Below the pieces are notes generated by a model that was not told where the DNA came from, made no database searches, and saw only the letters and a program-made list of their open reading frames with translations. From positions 3,000,828 through 3,064,827 of the forward strand of contig NZ_CP039865.1 of the NCBI RefSeq assembly GCF_005160265.1: DNA of 64,000 nucleotides, written 5' to 3'. This DNA is from Phreatobacter aquaticus (lineage in GTDB: Bacteria > Pseudomonadota > Alphaproteobacteria > Rhizobiales > Phreatobacteraceae). The position numbers and the translations under genes are program-made. Position 1 is the first letter of the stretch, and each line of letters begins with the position of its first letter. This document shows positions 19,027 through 28,616 of the stretch, piece by piece.

Positions 19027-19776
19027 TCACCCGTCATAGGAGACCCAGCCCTCGGGCTGCAGGCGCTCCTGCGGCAGGAAGCGCGCCTTGTAGTCCATCT
19101 TGGGCGAGCCCTGAACCCAATAGCCGAGATAGACGAAGGGAAGTCCCATCATCTTTGCGCGAGCGATGTGGTCGAGGATGACCAGCGTGCCGAGCGAGCG
19201 CTCCGCCTCGCCGGGCTCGAAGAACGAATAGACCAGCGACAACCCGTCGGAGAGGATGTCGGTGAGAACGCAGGCGACCAGTTCGCCCTTCGACTTGCCG
19301 GTGACGGAGGTGTTGATGTCGCGCCGGCGATATTCCACCAGCCGCGTCTTCACGTGTGAGTCCTCCACCATCATCGCGTAGTCGAGCACGGTCATGTCGG
19401 CCATGCCGCCGGCGCGGTGGCGCCAGTCCAGATAGGCGCGGAAGGTCGAATATTGTTCGGAGGTCGGCACGGCCATCCGCATCTCGCCGACCAGATCGGC
19501 ATTGCGCCGCATCACTCGTCGGTAGGAGCGGCTCAGCCGGAACGTGTCCACCGGCACGCGCACCGACACGCAGGCCCGGCAATTCTCGCAGGCCGGGCGG
19601 TAGGCGATCGACTGCGAACGCCGGAATCCGCCCTGGGTCAGCACATCGTTGAGGTCAGGTGCCTTGGGCCCGACCAGATGGGTGAACACCTTCCGCTCGA
19701 ACTGGCCCGGCAGATAGGGACAGGTCGTCGGCGCGGTCAGGTAGAATTGCGGTGTGTCGCGCGGCTGCTGGGTCAA
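19027..19776 (-). CDS. bpt: Aspartate/glutamate leucyltransferase
   Basis: 249-residue bacterial protein transferase of the ATE fold. Bpt transfers leucine from Leu-tRNA to proteins with N-terminal Asp or Glu, feeding them to the ClpS/ClpAP N-end rule pathway. Visible landmarks are [17 protein letters not shown] at the N-terminus, the Cys-rich [18 protein letters not shown] near residue 60, and [20 protein letters not shown] with [16 protein letters not shown] towards the end. The length and the second half match Bpt rather than eukaryotic Ate1. No other N-end rule gene is in the window. Confidence 0.95.
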   Translation of the reverse strand: MTQQPRDTPQFYLTAPTTCPYLPGQFERKVFTHLVGPKAPDLNDVLTQGGFRRSQSIAYRPACENCRACVSVRVPVDTFRLSRSYRRVMRRNADLVGEMRMAVPTSEQYSTFRAYLDWRHRAGGMADMTVLDYAMMVEDSHVKTRLVEYRRRDINTSVTGKSKGELVACVLTDILSDGLSLVYSFFEPGEAERSLGTLVILDHIARAKMMGLPFVYLGYWVQGSPKMDYKARFLPQERLQPEGWVSYDG

Positions 19777-19869
19777 GGTCCGCTTCTGCCGTGAATCGAT
19801 CGCGGCGGCGGGCGCGACCTACGACAGCGAGGATAACCGAGCAGGACCCGCCGGCAAAGGCCTGACGCG

Positions 19870-21096
19870 TCAGGCGAGGTCCCCGCCACCAGCAATAATC
19901 TTCGCCATCGGCAGCCCTTCGGCCGCGAACGCCGTCATGATCTCGCGGACATGCTCGCTGTCGCGGGTCTCAACCGTCACGTCGAGCTTGGCGCCCTTGG
20001 CCGGCGTGTCGAGGAACAGCCTGCGGTGCTCCACCTCCAGCACATTGGCGCCCAGTCGACCGAGCAGCGTCGCGACCTTGCCCAGCATGCCCGGACGGTC
20101 GGGGATGGAGATGCGGAACGAGGCGATGCGGTCCTCACGCTCCAGTTCGCGCACCATGATGGCGGCGAGGATGCGCGGGTCGATATTGCCGCCGCACAGG
20201 ATCAGGCCGACCTTGCGGCCGCGGAACCGCTCGGGCTCGGCGAGCAGCGCGGCAAGGCCGGCCGCGCCAGCGCCTTCGGCAATGGTCTTCTGGCGGGTGA
20301 GATAAAGGTTGACCGCGCGTTCCAGCAGCGTTTCGCCGACCAGCACCACATCGGACACGAGCTCGCGGACGATCGGCAGGGTCGAGCGACCGACGATCTT
20401 GACCGCGATGCCCTCGGCCAGCGTCGGGCCGCCGATCGGGCGCGTCTCGCCCTTCAGCGCATTGCGCATGGAGGGATAGAGCTCGGCCTCCACGCCGACG
20501 ATCTCGATGGCCGGGCGGATCGTCTTGGCGGCAATGGCATTGCCGGAGATCAGCCCGCCGCCGCCGATCGGGATCACCAGACAGTCGAGATCGGGAACGT
20601 CCTCCAGCATTTCGCAGGCGATCGAGCCCTGGCCGGTGATCACCGCCTCGTCGTCATAGGGATGGACCCAGACCAGCCCCTCGGCAATCTGGATCTCCTC
20701 GGCGCGGGCCTGGGCTTCCGCCACGGTCTCGCCGTCCAGCACGACGCGCGCGCCGTGGGCACGGGTCGCGGCCACTTTCACGTAGGGCGTCGTCTCCGGC
20801 ATCACGATGGTGGCGGCAATGCCGAGCCGGGCGGCGTGGAGCGCGACCGCCTGGGCATGGTTGCCGGCCGACATGGCGATGACGCCGCGTTTGCGGTCGA
20901 CCTCGCCCAGGCTCGTCAGCTTCACCAGCCCGCCGCGCTCCTTGAAGGAATTGGTCGCCTGCATGTTCTCGTATTTCACAAAGACATCGGCGCCGGTGAT
21001 GGCGGACAGGCCCTGCGCCGGCAGCATCGGGGTGCGCACCACCCGCCCCGCAAGGATCTTCCGGGCGGCCTCGATATCGGCGAATGAAACGGTCAA
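19870..21096 (-). CDS. ilvA: Threonine ammonia-lyase (threonine dehydratase) with ACT-like regulatory domain
   Basis: 408-residue PLP enzyme converting threonine to 2-oxobutyrate and ammonia. The PLP lysine lies in ATNSFKERGGLVKL near residue 55, SAGNHAQAVALHA binds the substrate, and the phosphate-binding loop is IPIGGGGLISGNA. A C-terminal ACT-type domain (SFRISIPDRPGMLGKVATLL onwards) is present, as in the roughly 400-residue TIGR01127 class. The start is TTG 21096: GGAGG sits five bases upstream, and the TTG overlaps the stop of the upstream permease gene (TTGA), so the two are translationally coupled. Biosynthetic or catabolic role cannot be decided from the sequence. Confidence 0.92.
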   Translation of the reverse strand: MTVSFADIEAARKILAGRVVRTPMLPAQGLSAITGADVFVKYENMQATNSFKERGGLVKLTSLGEVDRKRGVIAMSAGNHAQAVALHAARLGIAATIVMPETTPYVKVAATRAHGARVVLDGETVAEAQARAEEIQIAEGLVWVHPYDDEAVITGQGSIACEMLEDVPDLDCLVIPIGGGGLISGNAIAAKTIRPAIEIVGVEAELYPSMRNALKGETRPIGGPTLAEGIAVKIVGRSTLPIVRELVSDVVLVGETLLERAVNLYLTRQKTIAEGAGAAGLAALLAEPERFRGRKVGLILCGGNIDPRILAAIMVRELEREDRIASFRISIPDRPGMLGKVATLLGRLGANVLEVEHRRLFLDTPAKGAKLDVTVETRDSEHVREIMTAFAAEGLPMAKIIAGGGDLA

Positions 21097-22430
21097 ACCG
21101 GCCTCCGGTCGGGAGAGAACAGCCCCTGCGGGCGGATCACGATGATGAGGACGAGCGCGGAGAAGACCGCGACATCGCGCCACTGGATCGGCAGATAACC
21201 CGACCAGAGCGTTTCCGCGAGCCCCAGGGCGATGCCGCCCAGCAATGCGCCGGGCAGCGAGCCGATGCCCCCGAGGATCGCAGCGGTCAGCGCCTTCAGT
21301 CCGAACACCGTCCCAAGCGCGAAATGGGCCGAGCCGAAATGCAGCGCATGGGCCGTGCCGGCAAGGCCGGCAGCGGCGCCCGCCAGCGCGAAGGTGAGGG
21401 CGACCAGCCGGCCGGCATCGATGCCGGACAATGCCGCCATGCCGGGATCGTCTGCAAAGGCGCGCCAGGCGCGGCCGAACCGGCTGAACCGCATCACCAG
21501 AAGCAGGGAGATTGCGGCGAGAGATGCCAGCGCGAACACGGCCAACTGGTTCGCAGTCACCGTCGTGACGAACTCGCCAGCCCGCATCAGCGGGATCGGC
21601 TCGGAGCCCACCGGCGGCGCCCAGCGTGCGCTGGATCCATGGATGATCCGCAGGCCCTCCGACAGCGCGACCGCCAGCCCGATGGTGGCGACCAGCACGG
21701 TCTGGCCGCTCCGTCCGCCGCTGGCGCCGAGCAGCGGGGTTATCAGGCCGCGCGCGACGGCAAGGCCGAAGCAGGCGGCGGTCAGGCTTCCGAGAAGGGT
21801 TGCGAGTGCCAACCCGAGGGGCAATCCGAGCGCGGCGGATGTGGCGGCCACCATGCCCAGCGCCGCATAGGCACCGGCAACCGCGATCTCGCCGAAGGCC
21901 AGGTTGATCCGGCCGAGCAGGCCATAGACGAGGGCATAGGCTGAGGCGAGCAGGCCATAAAGCGCTGCCGGTACCAGGCCGTTGGCCACTTGCTGCGCGC
22001 CATAGGCGACGGCCATCGGCACGCGCGCGATGGTTTGAGCCTGCCGCTGCCGCGAGGCCTCCGCCAGCGCTGCTGCATCGCCCAGCCACCAGCGCTGGAT
22101 GATTGTCCGCTTCACCTCGCTGACAGGCCCGGCATCGGTCAGGAGCGCCGCAAGCTCGAAACGGCCGGCATCATTGCCACCGCCGGCGAATTGGCAGACG
22201 AGATAGCGAACCTGCTGCAAACGGCCGGGTTCTCGGGCGAGATAGTCGATCCTGACGGTGAAGGGCACGCCCTCGACCGGCATCTGCCGCGTCTCGCGCA
22301 GCGCCGTGCCCTCGGGATGCAGCGCCGGCAGCACGTCCCGGCAGATCCTGAGGTGATCGGGTTCGATTGTCGTGGCGCAGCCGGCCAGCATCAGGCAGAG
22401 CCCGATGAGACCGGCGCCAAGGCGCCACAT
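21093..22430 (-). CDS. Lipoprotein-like domain fused to LivH-type branched-chain amino acid ABC permease
   Basis: 445 residues in one uninterrupted frame. The N-terminus is a lipoprotein signal (lipobox LAGC, Cys18) followed by about 120 soluble residues that are not permease-like (RICRDVLPALHPEGTALRET and on). From about residue 150 the protein becomes a LivH-type inner-membrane permease: LVYGLLGRINLAFGEIAVAGAY, multiple helices, FGLKALTAAILGGIGSLPGALLGG and the C-terminal VLIIVIRPQGLFSP. The family is normally about 290-300 residues without such an N-terminal part. LivM, LivG, LivF and LivK are absent nearby. The stop overlaps the ilvA start. A lipid-anchored N-terminus on a polytopic permease would be unusual; a plain signal anchor is the alternative. 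Confidence 0.8.
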   Translation of the reverse strand: MWRLGAGLIGLCLMLAGCATTIEPDHLRICRDVLPALHPEGTALRETRQMPVEGVPFTVRIDYLAREPGRLQQVRYLVCQFAGGGNDAGRFELAALLTDAGPVSEVKRTIIQRWWLGDAAALAEASRQRQAQTIARVPMAVAYGAQQVANGLVPAALYGLLASAYALVYGLLGRINLAFGEIAVAGAYAALGMVAATSAALGLPLGLALATLLGSLTAACFGLAVARGLITPLLGASGGRSGQTVLVATIGLAVALSEGLRIIHGSSARWAPPVGSEPIPLMRAGEFVTTVTANQLAVFALASLAAISLLLVMRFSRFGRAWRAFADDPGMAALSGIDAGRLVALTFALAGAAAGLAGTAHALHFGSAHFALGTVFGLKALTAAILGGIGSLPGALLGGIALGLAETLWSGYLPIQWRDVAVFSALVLIIVIRPQGLFSPDRRPV

Positions 22431-22439
22431 GCCCGGGCC

Positions 22440-23489
<1,050 letters not shown>

Positions 23490-23683
23490 GGGAAAGACCC
23501 CCTCAGTCGACAGCCCGCTCAGTCTTCGAGGACACCTGCGGGACGAGCCCTGCTTATCATTCTGGAATTGTTCCGAACAGCCTCCGGATGCCAAGCCTGC
23601 TGTGCAGGCCGTCGCACTCTGTCGGCCGGCCGAATTGACCACTGCCGCCGGGGTCTCCTAAGCCAGATGAGGAGGATTCAATA

Positions 23684-24823
23684 ATGGATTTCGCGCTGAC
23701 CGAGGAGCAGGAAGCCTTCCAGGGTGTTGCCCGCGACTTCGCGGAGTCCGAGATGGCGCCCTTCGCCCGCGACTGGGACGCCGGCTCTGTCTTTCCAGAG
23801 GAGACGCTGCGCAAGGCGGCAGCCCTCGGCTTTGGCGGCATCTATGTGAAGGAGGATGTCGGCGGCTCGGGCCTGACCCGTCTCGACGCCGCCGTGATCT
23901 TCGAGGAACTGGCCAAGGGCTGCGTTTCCACCACGGCCTATATCTCGATCCACAACATGGCCGCCTGGATGATCGACACCTATGGCCACGAGGATCTGCG
24001 CCGGCGCTATCTGCCCGACCTCTGCACGATGAAGACCTTTTCCAGCTATTGCCTGACCGAGGCTGGAGCGGGATCGGATGCGGCCTCGCTGCGCACCCGC
24101 GCGGTCAAGGATGGCAATTCCTATGTGATCAATGGCGCCAAGGCCTTCATTTCGGGCGGCGGCCGGTCCGACGTCTATGTCGTGATGGCACGCACCGGCG
24201 GGGAGGGCGCCAAGGGCGTCTCCTGCTTCGTCGTCGACAAGGACACGCCGGGCCTCTCATTCGGCGCGCAGGAGAAGAAGCTCGGCTGGAAGAGCCAGCC
24301 GACCGCCGTGGTCGACTTCGACAATGTCCGCGTGCCCGCCGAGAACCTGGTGGGCGAGGAAGGCCAAGGCTTCCGCATCGCCATGGCCGGCCTCGACGGC
24401 GGCCGGCTCAACATCGCGGCCTGTTCGCTCGGCGGCGCGCAGTTCTGTCTCGACCGCACGGTTGCCTACATGACCGACCGCAAGCAGTTCGGCTCTGCCC
24501 TCAAGGATTTCCAGGCCCTGCGCTTCCGCATCGCCGATTATGCGACCGAACTGGAAGCCGCCCGCCTGATGGTGCGCCGCGCCGCTGTCGCCGTCGGCGC
24601 CAAGGAGCCGCGCGCCACGACACTCGCCGCCATGGCCAAGCGCTTCGCCACCGATATCGGCTTCGAGGTGGTCAATGGCTGCCTGCAACTGCACGGCGGC
24701 TACGGCTATCTGAACGACCATCCGATCGAACGTGTGCTGCGCGACGTCCGCGTGCACCAGATTCTCGAAGGCACCAACGAGATCATGCGCGTCATAGTCT
24801 CGCGCGATGTTCTCGGCGCGTGA
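23684..24823 (+). CDS. Acyl-CoA dehydrogenase, probably isobutyryl-CoA dehydrogenase
   Basis: 379-residue flavoprotein of the acyl-CoA dehydrogenase family. FAD and substrate signatures are visible: YCLTEAGAGSDAASLRT near residue 125 and the C-terminal LQLHGGYGYLNDHPIERVLRD. The catalytic base is expected in ILEGTNEIMR. GGAGG lies ten bases upstream of ATG 23684. The next genes encode a 3-hydroxyisobutyryl-CoA hydrolase-like protein and 3-hydroxyisobutyrate dehydrogenase, so the natural substrate is isobutyryl-CoA from valine. The sequence alone cannot exclude other short branched acyl-CoAs. Confidence 0.9.
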   Translation: MDFALTEEQEAFQGVARDFAESEMAPFARDWDAGSVFPEETLRKAAALGFGGIYVKEDVGGSGLTRLDAAVIFEELAKGCVSTTAYISIHNMAAWMIDTYGHEDLRRRYLPDLCTMKTFSSYCLTEAGAGSDAASLRTRAVKDGNSYVINGAKAFISGGGRSDVYVVMARTGGEGAKGVSCFVVDKDTPGLSFGAQEKKLGWKSQPTAVVDFDNVRVPAENLVGEEGQGFRIAMAGLDGGRLNIAACSLGGAQFCLDRTVAYMTDRKQFGSALKDFQALRFRIADYATELEAARLMVRRAAVAVGAKEPRATTLAAMAKRFATDIGFEVVNGCLQLHGGYGYLNDHPIERVLRDVRVHQILEGTNEIMRVIVSRDVLGA

Positions 24824-24834
24824 TATCAGGCCCC

Positions 24835-25914
24835 ATGACATCACCTGACGCTCTCCCCCCCGAAGTCCTGCTGGAACGCCGCGGCTCGTGCGGTCTCATC
24901 ACGCTGAACCGCCCGCAGGCGCTGAACGCGCTGACGCTGACCATGGTGCGCGCCATGCGCCCGGCCCTCGAGGCCTGGGCGATCGATCCGGCGGTCACTC
25001 GCGTCGTCATCATCGGCGCCGGCGGCAAGGCCTTCTGCGCCGGCGGCGACATTCGCGTGCTGCATGATCTGGGCAAGGCGGGCCGCCAGGACGAGGCTTT
25101 GACCTTCTGGCGCGAGGAATATGAGCTCAACTGCCTGATCAAGCGCTACCCGAAGCCCTATATCGCTCTCATCGACGGCATCGTCATGGGCGGCGGCGTC
25201 GGTGTCTCGATCCATGGCAGCCATGTGGTCGCCGGCGAGAAATTCGCCTTCGCCATGCCGGAAGTCGGTATCGGCTTCTTCCCTGATGTTGGCGGCACCT
25301 ATTTCCTGCCGCGCGTGCCGGGTGAGGTCGGCGCCTATATGGCGCTGACCGGCGCCCGCATGAACCAGGGCGATGCGCTGGCAAGCGGCCTTGCCACCCA
25401 TGCACTGGCTTCATCGCGCTTTGCCGAACTGCTCGATGCGCTTTGCCGGCCGGATGCGGTGGATTCCACGCTCGAGGCCTTCGCCGATGTGTCCGTCGTG
25501 CCGCCGTCGGTCACCGCGCAGCGCCAGGGCATCGATGCCTCCTTCGCGGCAAGCCGGGTCGAGGACGTCCTTGCAGCGCTCGACCGGGCAGGGGCCACCA
25601 GCGAATGGGCGGCGAAGACCGCTGCCACCATCCGCACCAAATCGCCAACCTCGCTCAAGCTGGCGCTCGCCCAGGTGCGGCGCGGCAAGGGGATGAGCTT
25701 TGAAGATGCGATGATCACCGAATTCCGCATCGTCTCGCGCATCTGCCATGGCGATGACTTCTATGAGGGCGTGCGGGCCGTCATCATCGACAAGGACAAC
25801 AAGCCGAACTGGCACCCGGCCGACCTGGCCGACGTGTCCGATGCGGCGATCGACGCGCATTTCGCGCCGCTTGGACCTGACGAACTGATGCCGCCCGCGA
25901 GGCGCACCCGGTGA
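24835..25914 (+). CDS. 3-hydroxyisobutyryl-CoA hydrolase-type crotonase
   Basis: 359 residues, a crotonase-fold protein of the enoyl-CoA hydratase/HIBYL-CoA hydrolase group. The N-terminal LITLNRPQALNALTLTMV and AFCAGGDIRVLHD form the CoA pocket. IALIDGIVMGGGVGVSIHG is the oxyanion region, and MPEVGIGFFPDVGGTYFLPR carries the acidic residues of the hydrolase branch. Length (about 360) fits the hydrolase rather than the 260-residue hydratases. ATG 24835 lies 11 bases after the dehydrogenase stop. In valine breakdown it would release 3-hydroxyisobutyrate, the substrate of the downstream mmsB product. Confidence 0.9.
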   Translation: MTSPDALPPEVLLERRGSCGLITLNRPQALNALTLTMVRAMRPALEAWAIDPAVTRVVIIGAGGKAFCAGGDIRVLHDLGKAGRQDEALTFWREEYELNCLIKRYPKPYIALIDGIVMGGGVGVSIHGSHVVAGEKFAFAMPEVGIGFFPDVGGTYFLPRVPGEVGAYMALTGARMNQGDALASGLATHALASSRFAELLDALCRPDAVDSTLEAFADVSVVPPSVTAQRQGIDASFAASRVEDVLAALDRAGATSEWAAKTAATIRTKSPTSLKLALAQVRRGKGMSFEDAMITEFRIVSRICHGDDFYEGVRAVIIDKDNKPNWHPADLADVSDAAIDAHFAPLGPDELMPPARRTR

Positions 25915-26384
25915 GCATCACCAAACAGCGCCTGTCGAGCGACGCGCCGATCCAGGCGGAGCCAGAACACCGGCTCGACTGGAGCAAGATCCTGACCGTG
26001 TTCCTGCGGACGCTGGCGATCCTCAGCCTTGTCCGCGGCCTGTCCAACTGGGCGACGATCTGCGGACTATGGTCGGGTGCGGAGACCAGCGGCTTCGAGG
26101 ATCTTGCTCCGGCGCATCAGGCGACAATCGTCTTCTTCGCCGTCATCGAGCTGGTGGCGGGTGTCGGCCTCTGGCTCACCTCCGCGTGGGGCGGCGTTGT
26201 CTGGCTGCTGGCCGCGCTTGTCTCGCTCACCATCGACGCATCCGCCTGGTTCGGCGTGCCGGGCTGGGTGAACATTGCGGCCAGGCCGCATCTGGCCACT
26301 CTCGCCGACCTGGCTCTGATGGCCTTCTATCTGGTCGCAGCGGGTGCCGCGGCGCGACAGTCCGACGATCCGGACGACGAATAG
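25911..26384 (+). CDS. Four-helix membrane protein of unknown function (DUF6163-like)
   Basis: 157 residues starting at GTG 25911, overlapping the stop of the upstream hydrolase gene by four bases (GTGA). Hydrophobic helices are visible around residues 28-50, 70-92, 93-113 and 130-150, with a soluble charged N-terminus and an acidic tail DDPDDE. I think it resembles the DUF6163 family of Rhizobiales membrane proteins, but this is from memory and not certain. Its insertion between two valine-degradation enzymes by coupled translation suggests co-expression; a transport or regulatory role is only a guess. Confidence 0.75.
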   Translation: MSITKQRLSSDAPIQAEPEHRLDWSKILTVFLRTLAILSLVRGLSNWATICGLWSGAETSGFEDLAPAHQATIVFFAVIELVAGVGLWLTSAWGGVVWLLAALVSLTIDASAWFGVPGWVNIAARPHLATLADLALMAFYLVAAGAAARQSDDPDDE

Positions 26385-26434
26385 GGGGCCGGCAAACAGG
26401 CCCGACGAGACCAAGGTTCAGGGAGAAGACAGAC

Positions 26435-27322
26435 ATGAGCACGATCGCCTTCATCGGTCTTGGCAATATGGGCGGTCCGATGGCCGCCAATCTGATCAAG
26501 GCCGGCCACCGCGTCATCGGCACGGATCTCGCCGAGGCGGCGCTTGCCCGTCACGAGGCCGCCGGCGGCGTGCGCGGCGCCTCGATCGCGGCCGCAGTCA
26601 GCGAAGCCGATGTCGTCGTCACCATGCTGCCATCGGGCCGCGAGGTCATGGCGCTCTATGGCGGCGATGCCGGCATCATCGCCAAGGCAAAGGCCGGCGC
26701 CCTGCTGATCGACTCTTCCACCATCGACGTCGATACCGCTCGCGCGGTGGCCAAGCTCGCTGCAGCCCGGGGTCTCGCCATGCTTGATGGCCCGGTCTCG
26801 GGTGGCGTCGGCGGCGCCTCGGCCGGCACGCTTACCTTCATGTGCGGCGGCGAGGACGCAACCTTCGAGCGGGCCAGGCCTTATCTCGAGGCCATGGGCA
26901 AGACGATTGTCCATGCCGGCGGGCCCGGCAACGGCCAGGCGGCCAAGATCTGCAACAACATGATCCTCGGCATCACGATGATCGCCACCTCCGAGGCCTT
27001 CGTGCTGGCCGAGAAGCTCGGCCTCGAGGCCCAGAAGCTGTTCGACATCGCCTCGAAGTCCTCGGGACAATCCTGGTCGCTCACCACCTATTGCCCTGTG
27101 CCGGGCCCGGTGCCGACCAGCCCGGCCAATCGCGACTATCAGGCGGGCTTCACCGCCGCGATGATGCTGAAGGACCTGAAGCTTGCCCAGGCTGCGGCAA
27201 GCTCGGCGGGAGCGGTGACGCCGCTTGGCGCCGAAGCCGCGGCCCTCTACGGCCTCTATGCTGCTCAAGGCGAGGCCGGCACCGACTTTTCCGGGATTGT
27301 GAACTTCCTGCGCGGCACGTGA
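26435..27322 (+). CDS. mmsB: 3-hydroxyisobutyrate dehydrogenase
   Basis: 295-residue NAD-dependent beta-hydroxyacid dehydrogenase, converting 3-hydroxyisobutyrate to methylmalonate semialdehyde in valine catabolism. The Rossmann motif is FIGLGNMGGPMAANL, the substrate motif DGPVSGGVGGASAGTL, and the catalytic lysine is in GNGQAAKICNNM. The C-terminal half carries the extended loop YCPVPGPVPTSPANRDYQ typical of 3-hydroxyisobutyrate dehydrogenases rather than tartronate semialdehyde reductases. ATG 26435 has GGGAG upstream. mmsA, the next enzyme of the pathway, is not in the window. Confidence 0.94.
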   Translation: MSTIAFIGLGNMGGPMAANLIKAGHRVIGTDLAEAALARHEAAGGVRGASIAAAVSEADVVVTMLPSGREVMALYGGDAGIIAKAKAGALLIDSSTIDVDTARAVAKLAAARGLAMLDGPVSGGVGGASAGTLTFMCGGEDATFERARPYLEAMGKTIVHAGGPGNGQAAKICNNMILGITMIATSEAFVLAEKLGLEAQKLFDIASKSSGQSWSLTTYCPVPGPVPTSPANRDYQAGFTAAMMLKDLKLAQAAASSAGAVTPLGAEAAALYGLYAAQGEAGTDFSGIVNFLRGT

Positions 27323-27365
27323 GCCGGACCGCTTTCCCCTGCGTCAGCGGTTTTCGAAATCACTG

Positions 27366-27420
27366 CCCTTGGGAGATGCTCAACGCTTCATGAACAGCGT
27401 CGGAGCAATTCTCCCAAGGG
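27366..27420. other. Long stem-loop downstream of mmsB
   Basis: CCCTTGGGAGA (27366-27376) and TCTCCCAAGGG (27410-27420) are perfect 11-base inverted repeats. Inside them TGCTC (27377-27381) pairs with GAGCA (27403-27407) across a two-base bulge, and ACGCT (27383-27387) pairs with AGCGT (27396-27400) around an 8-base loop. The whole 55-base unit folds as one rod 44 bases after the mmsB stop. No T-run follows, so it may be an mRNA-end stabiliser, a dispersed repeat or a non-canonical terminator. Confidence 0.6.
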
Positions 27421-27582
27421 CCGGCCGGCGGATGGTTTCCCGATGGTTTCCGGGTGGCCTTAAGAGAAATGTCAAATTGCCGGCAAGGCTTGGCTCCATG
27501 CGCATTCTGATCGTGAATCGAATCTTGCGCCGGCCCGGCTAGGTTTATGAAGAGACAACAAGAGATTTGCAAAAGATCAATT

Positions 27583-27592
27583 CAATATATTG
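27583..27592. promoter_or_regulatory. AT-rich palindrome upstream of ldtR
   Basis: CAATATATTG is a perfect 10-base palindrome within a locally AT-rich stretch (about 27540-27600) in otherwise GC-rich DNA, 153 bases before the ldtR start. It could be an operator or part of a promoter for ldtR. The rest of the 27323-27744 gap holds the stem-loop described above and a weak terminator-like hairpin, but no gene that I can support. Confidence 0.35.
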
Positions 27593-27600
27593 TTTAGCTT

Positions 27601-27632
27601 GAAGGGGTTAAGCCCTCTTCATCTTGTTTTTT
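27601..27632 (+). terminator. Terminator-like hairpin ahead of ldtR
   Basis: GAAGGGG (27601-27607) can pair with CCCTCTTC (27613-27620, one mismatch/GU), followed by TTTTTT at 27627-27632 after a short gap. It could end read-through from the mmsB operon or act as an attenuator in the ldtR leader. The stem is imperfect, so confidence is low. Confidence 0.35.
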
Positions 27633-27744
27633 CGGAGCCTCTTAAAACTCGCCGGCTTACCTTGTCATCACAACGAGCGGAGGACAGGGCCGCTCGGCCG
27701 AGGGCCAAAAAACGCCCCGGCGCCAACAGGACAAGAGGCGTCTT

Positions 27745-28275
27745 ATGAGCACGAACACCAAGACCCGCGAGATCGCGGCTCCGCCCATTTCCCCCGAGCG
27801 CCAGGAGCGCTTCGAACAGATCAGCCCGATCTATCTGGAGTCTCTGACCCTCATCGAGCGGCTGCATCGCCGCCTGCTCGACGTGATCAAGGACGAGTTC
27901 GACCGCCGCAATCGTTCCGACATCAATGCGGTCCAGGCGCTGCTCTTGTTCAACATTGGCGATCGCGAGCTGACCGCCGGCGAACTGCGCACCAAGGGCT
28001 ACTATCTGGGCTCCAACGTCTCGTACAACCTGAAGAAGCTGGTCGAGATGGGCTATCTGTCCCACCAGCGCTCCAGGATCGATCGCCGCTCGGTGCGGAT
28101 CAGCCTGACCGACAAGGGCCATGAAGTGGCCGACGTCGTGGGCTCGCTCTACGCCAAGCACGTCCGCACCGTCGAACCGGTCGGCGGCGTCTCGCTCGAC
28201 GACTTCAAGAGCCTGAACAAGGCGCTGCTGCGGCTCGAGCGGTTCTGGACCGACCAGATCCTCTACCGCCTCTAG
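27745..28275 (+). CDS. ldtR: LdtR-type MarR-family winged-helix regulator
   Basis: 176-residue DNA-binding protein of the MarR superfamily. The winged-helix core reads INAVQALLLFNIGDRELTAGEL, then TKGYYLGSNVSYNLKKLVEMGYL, with the wing SRIDRRSVRISLTDKG. This pattern matches LdtR, described in Liberibacter and Sinorhizobium as a regulator of a nearby L,D-transpeptidase gene (ldtP) and of osmotic stress tolerance. An L,D-transpeptidase gene does lie downstream here (29648-30907), which supports the call. The start ATG 27745 has a plausible AGGAC/AAGAGG region upstream. The gene is followed by a 44-codon membrane gene and a good terminator. Confidence 0.87.
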   Translation: MSTNTKTREIAAPPISPERQERFEQISPIYLESLTLIERLHRRLLDVIKDEFDRRNRSDINAVQALLLFNIGDRELTAGELRTKGYYLGSNVSYNLKKLVEMGYLSHQRSRIDRRSVRISLTDKGHEVADVVGSLYAKHVRTVEPVGGVSLDDFKSLNKALLRLERFWTDQILYRL

Positions 28276-28285
28276 GACCGTCGCG

Positions 28286-28420
28286 ATGGCTATGCTTCTC
28301 GACTGGCCTCTCGCCTTCGCTGGCCTGACGCTTCTGCTGCTTCTTGCCGAGAACGTGATCGGTGTGACGGGCGGTGCCCTGCTCGCCGCCGATCATGGCG
28401 CCCGCCGTCAGGACGGCTGA
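28286..28420 (+). CDS. 44-residue hydrophobic small protein after ldtR
   Basis: An ATG-initiated 44-codon frame begins 10 bases after the ldtR stop and ends just before a terminator. The product starts MAMLLDWPLAFAGLTLLLLL, one membrane helix, followed by AENVIGVTGGALLAADHG and a charged end. The position inside the ldtR transcript, the immediate terminator after it, and codon choice like the neighbours make it credible, but no family is recognised and no strong ribosome-binding site is visible. Confidence 0.5.
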   Translation: MAMLLDWPLAFAGLTLLLLLAENVIGVTGGALLAADHGARRQDG

Positions 28421-28454
28421 CGCTTCCTCTTCCTTCTGCCCGCAGACCTCGACT

Positions 28455-28488
28455 GACCCGGCCGGACCTGTCCGCGCCGGGTCTTTTT
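28455..28488 (+). terminator. Rho-independent terminator of the ldtR unit
   Basis: GACCCGGC (28455-28462) pairs perfectly with GCCGGGTC (28476-28483), followed directly by TTTTT (28484-28488). It closes the ldtR plus small-protein transcript. Confidence 0.85.
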
Positions 28489-28616
28489 CGTGGTTGGAGC
28501 CACGCAAATATTGGTAATAGAATGAAATGAAATACATCGGATATGATGCAAGTCGTTTTGCATTTTAAAATATCGATCTGATTGTTTCGTGCTGACATCA
28601 TGGGAGATGCTTCCGC

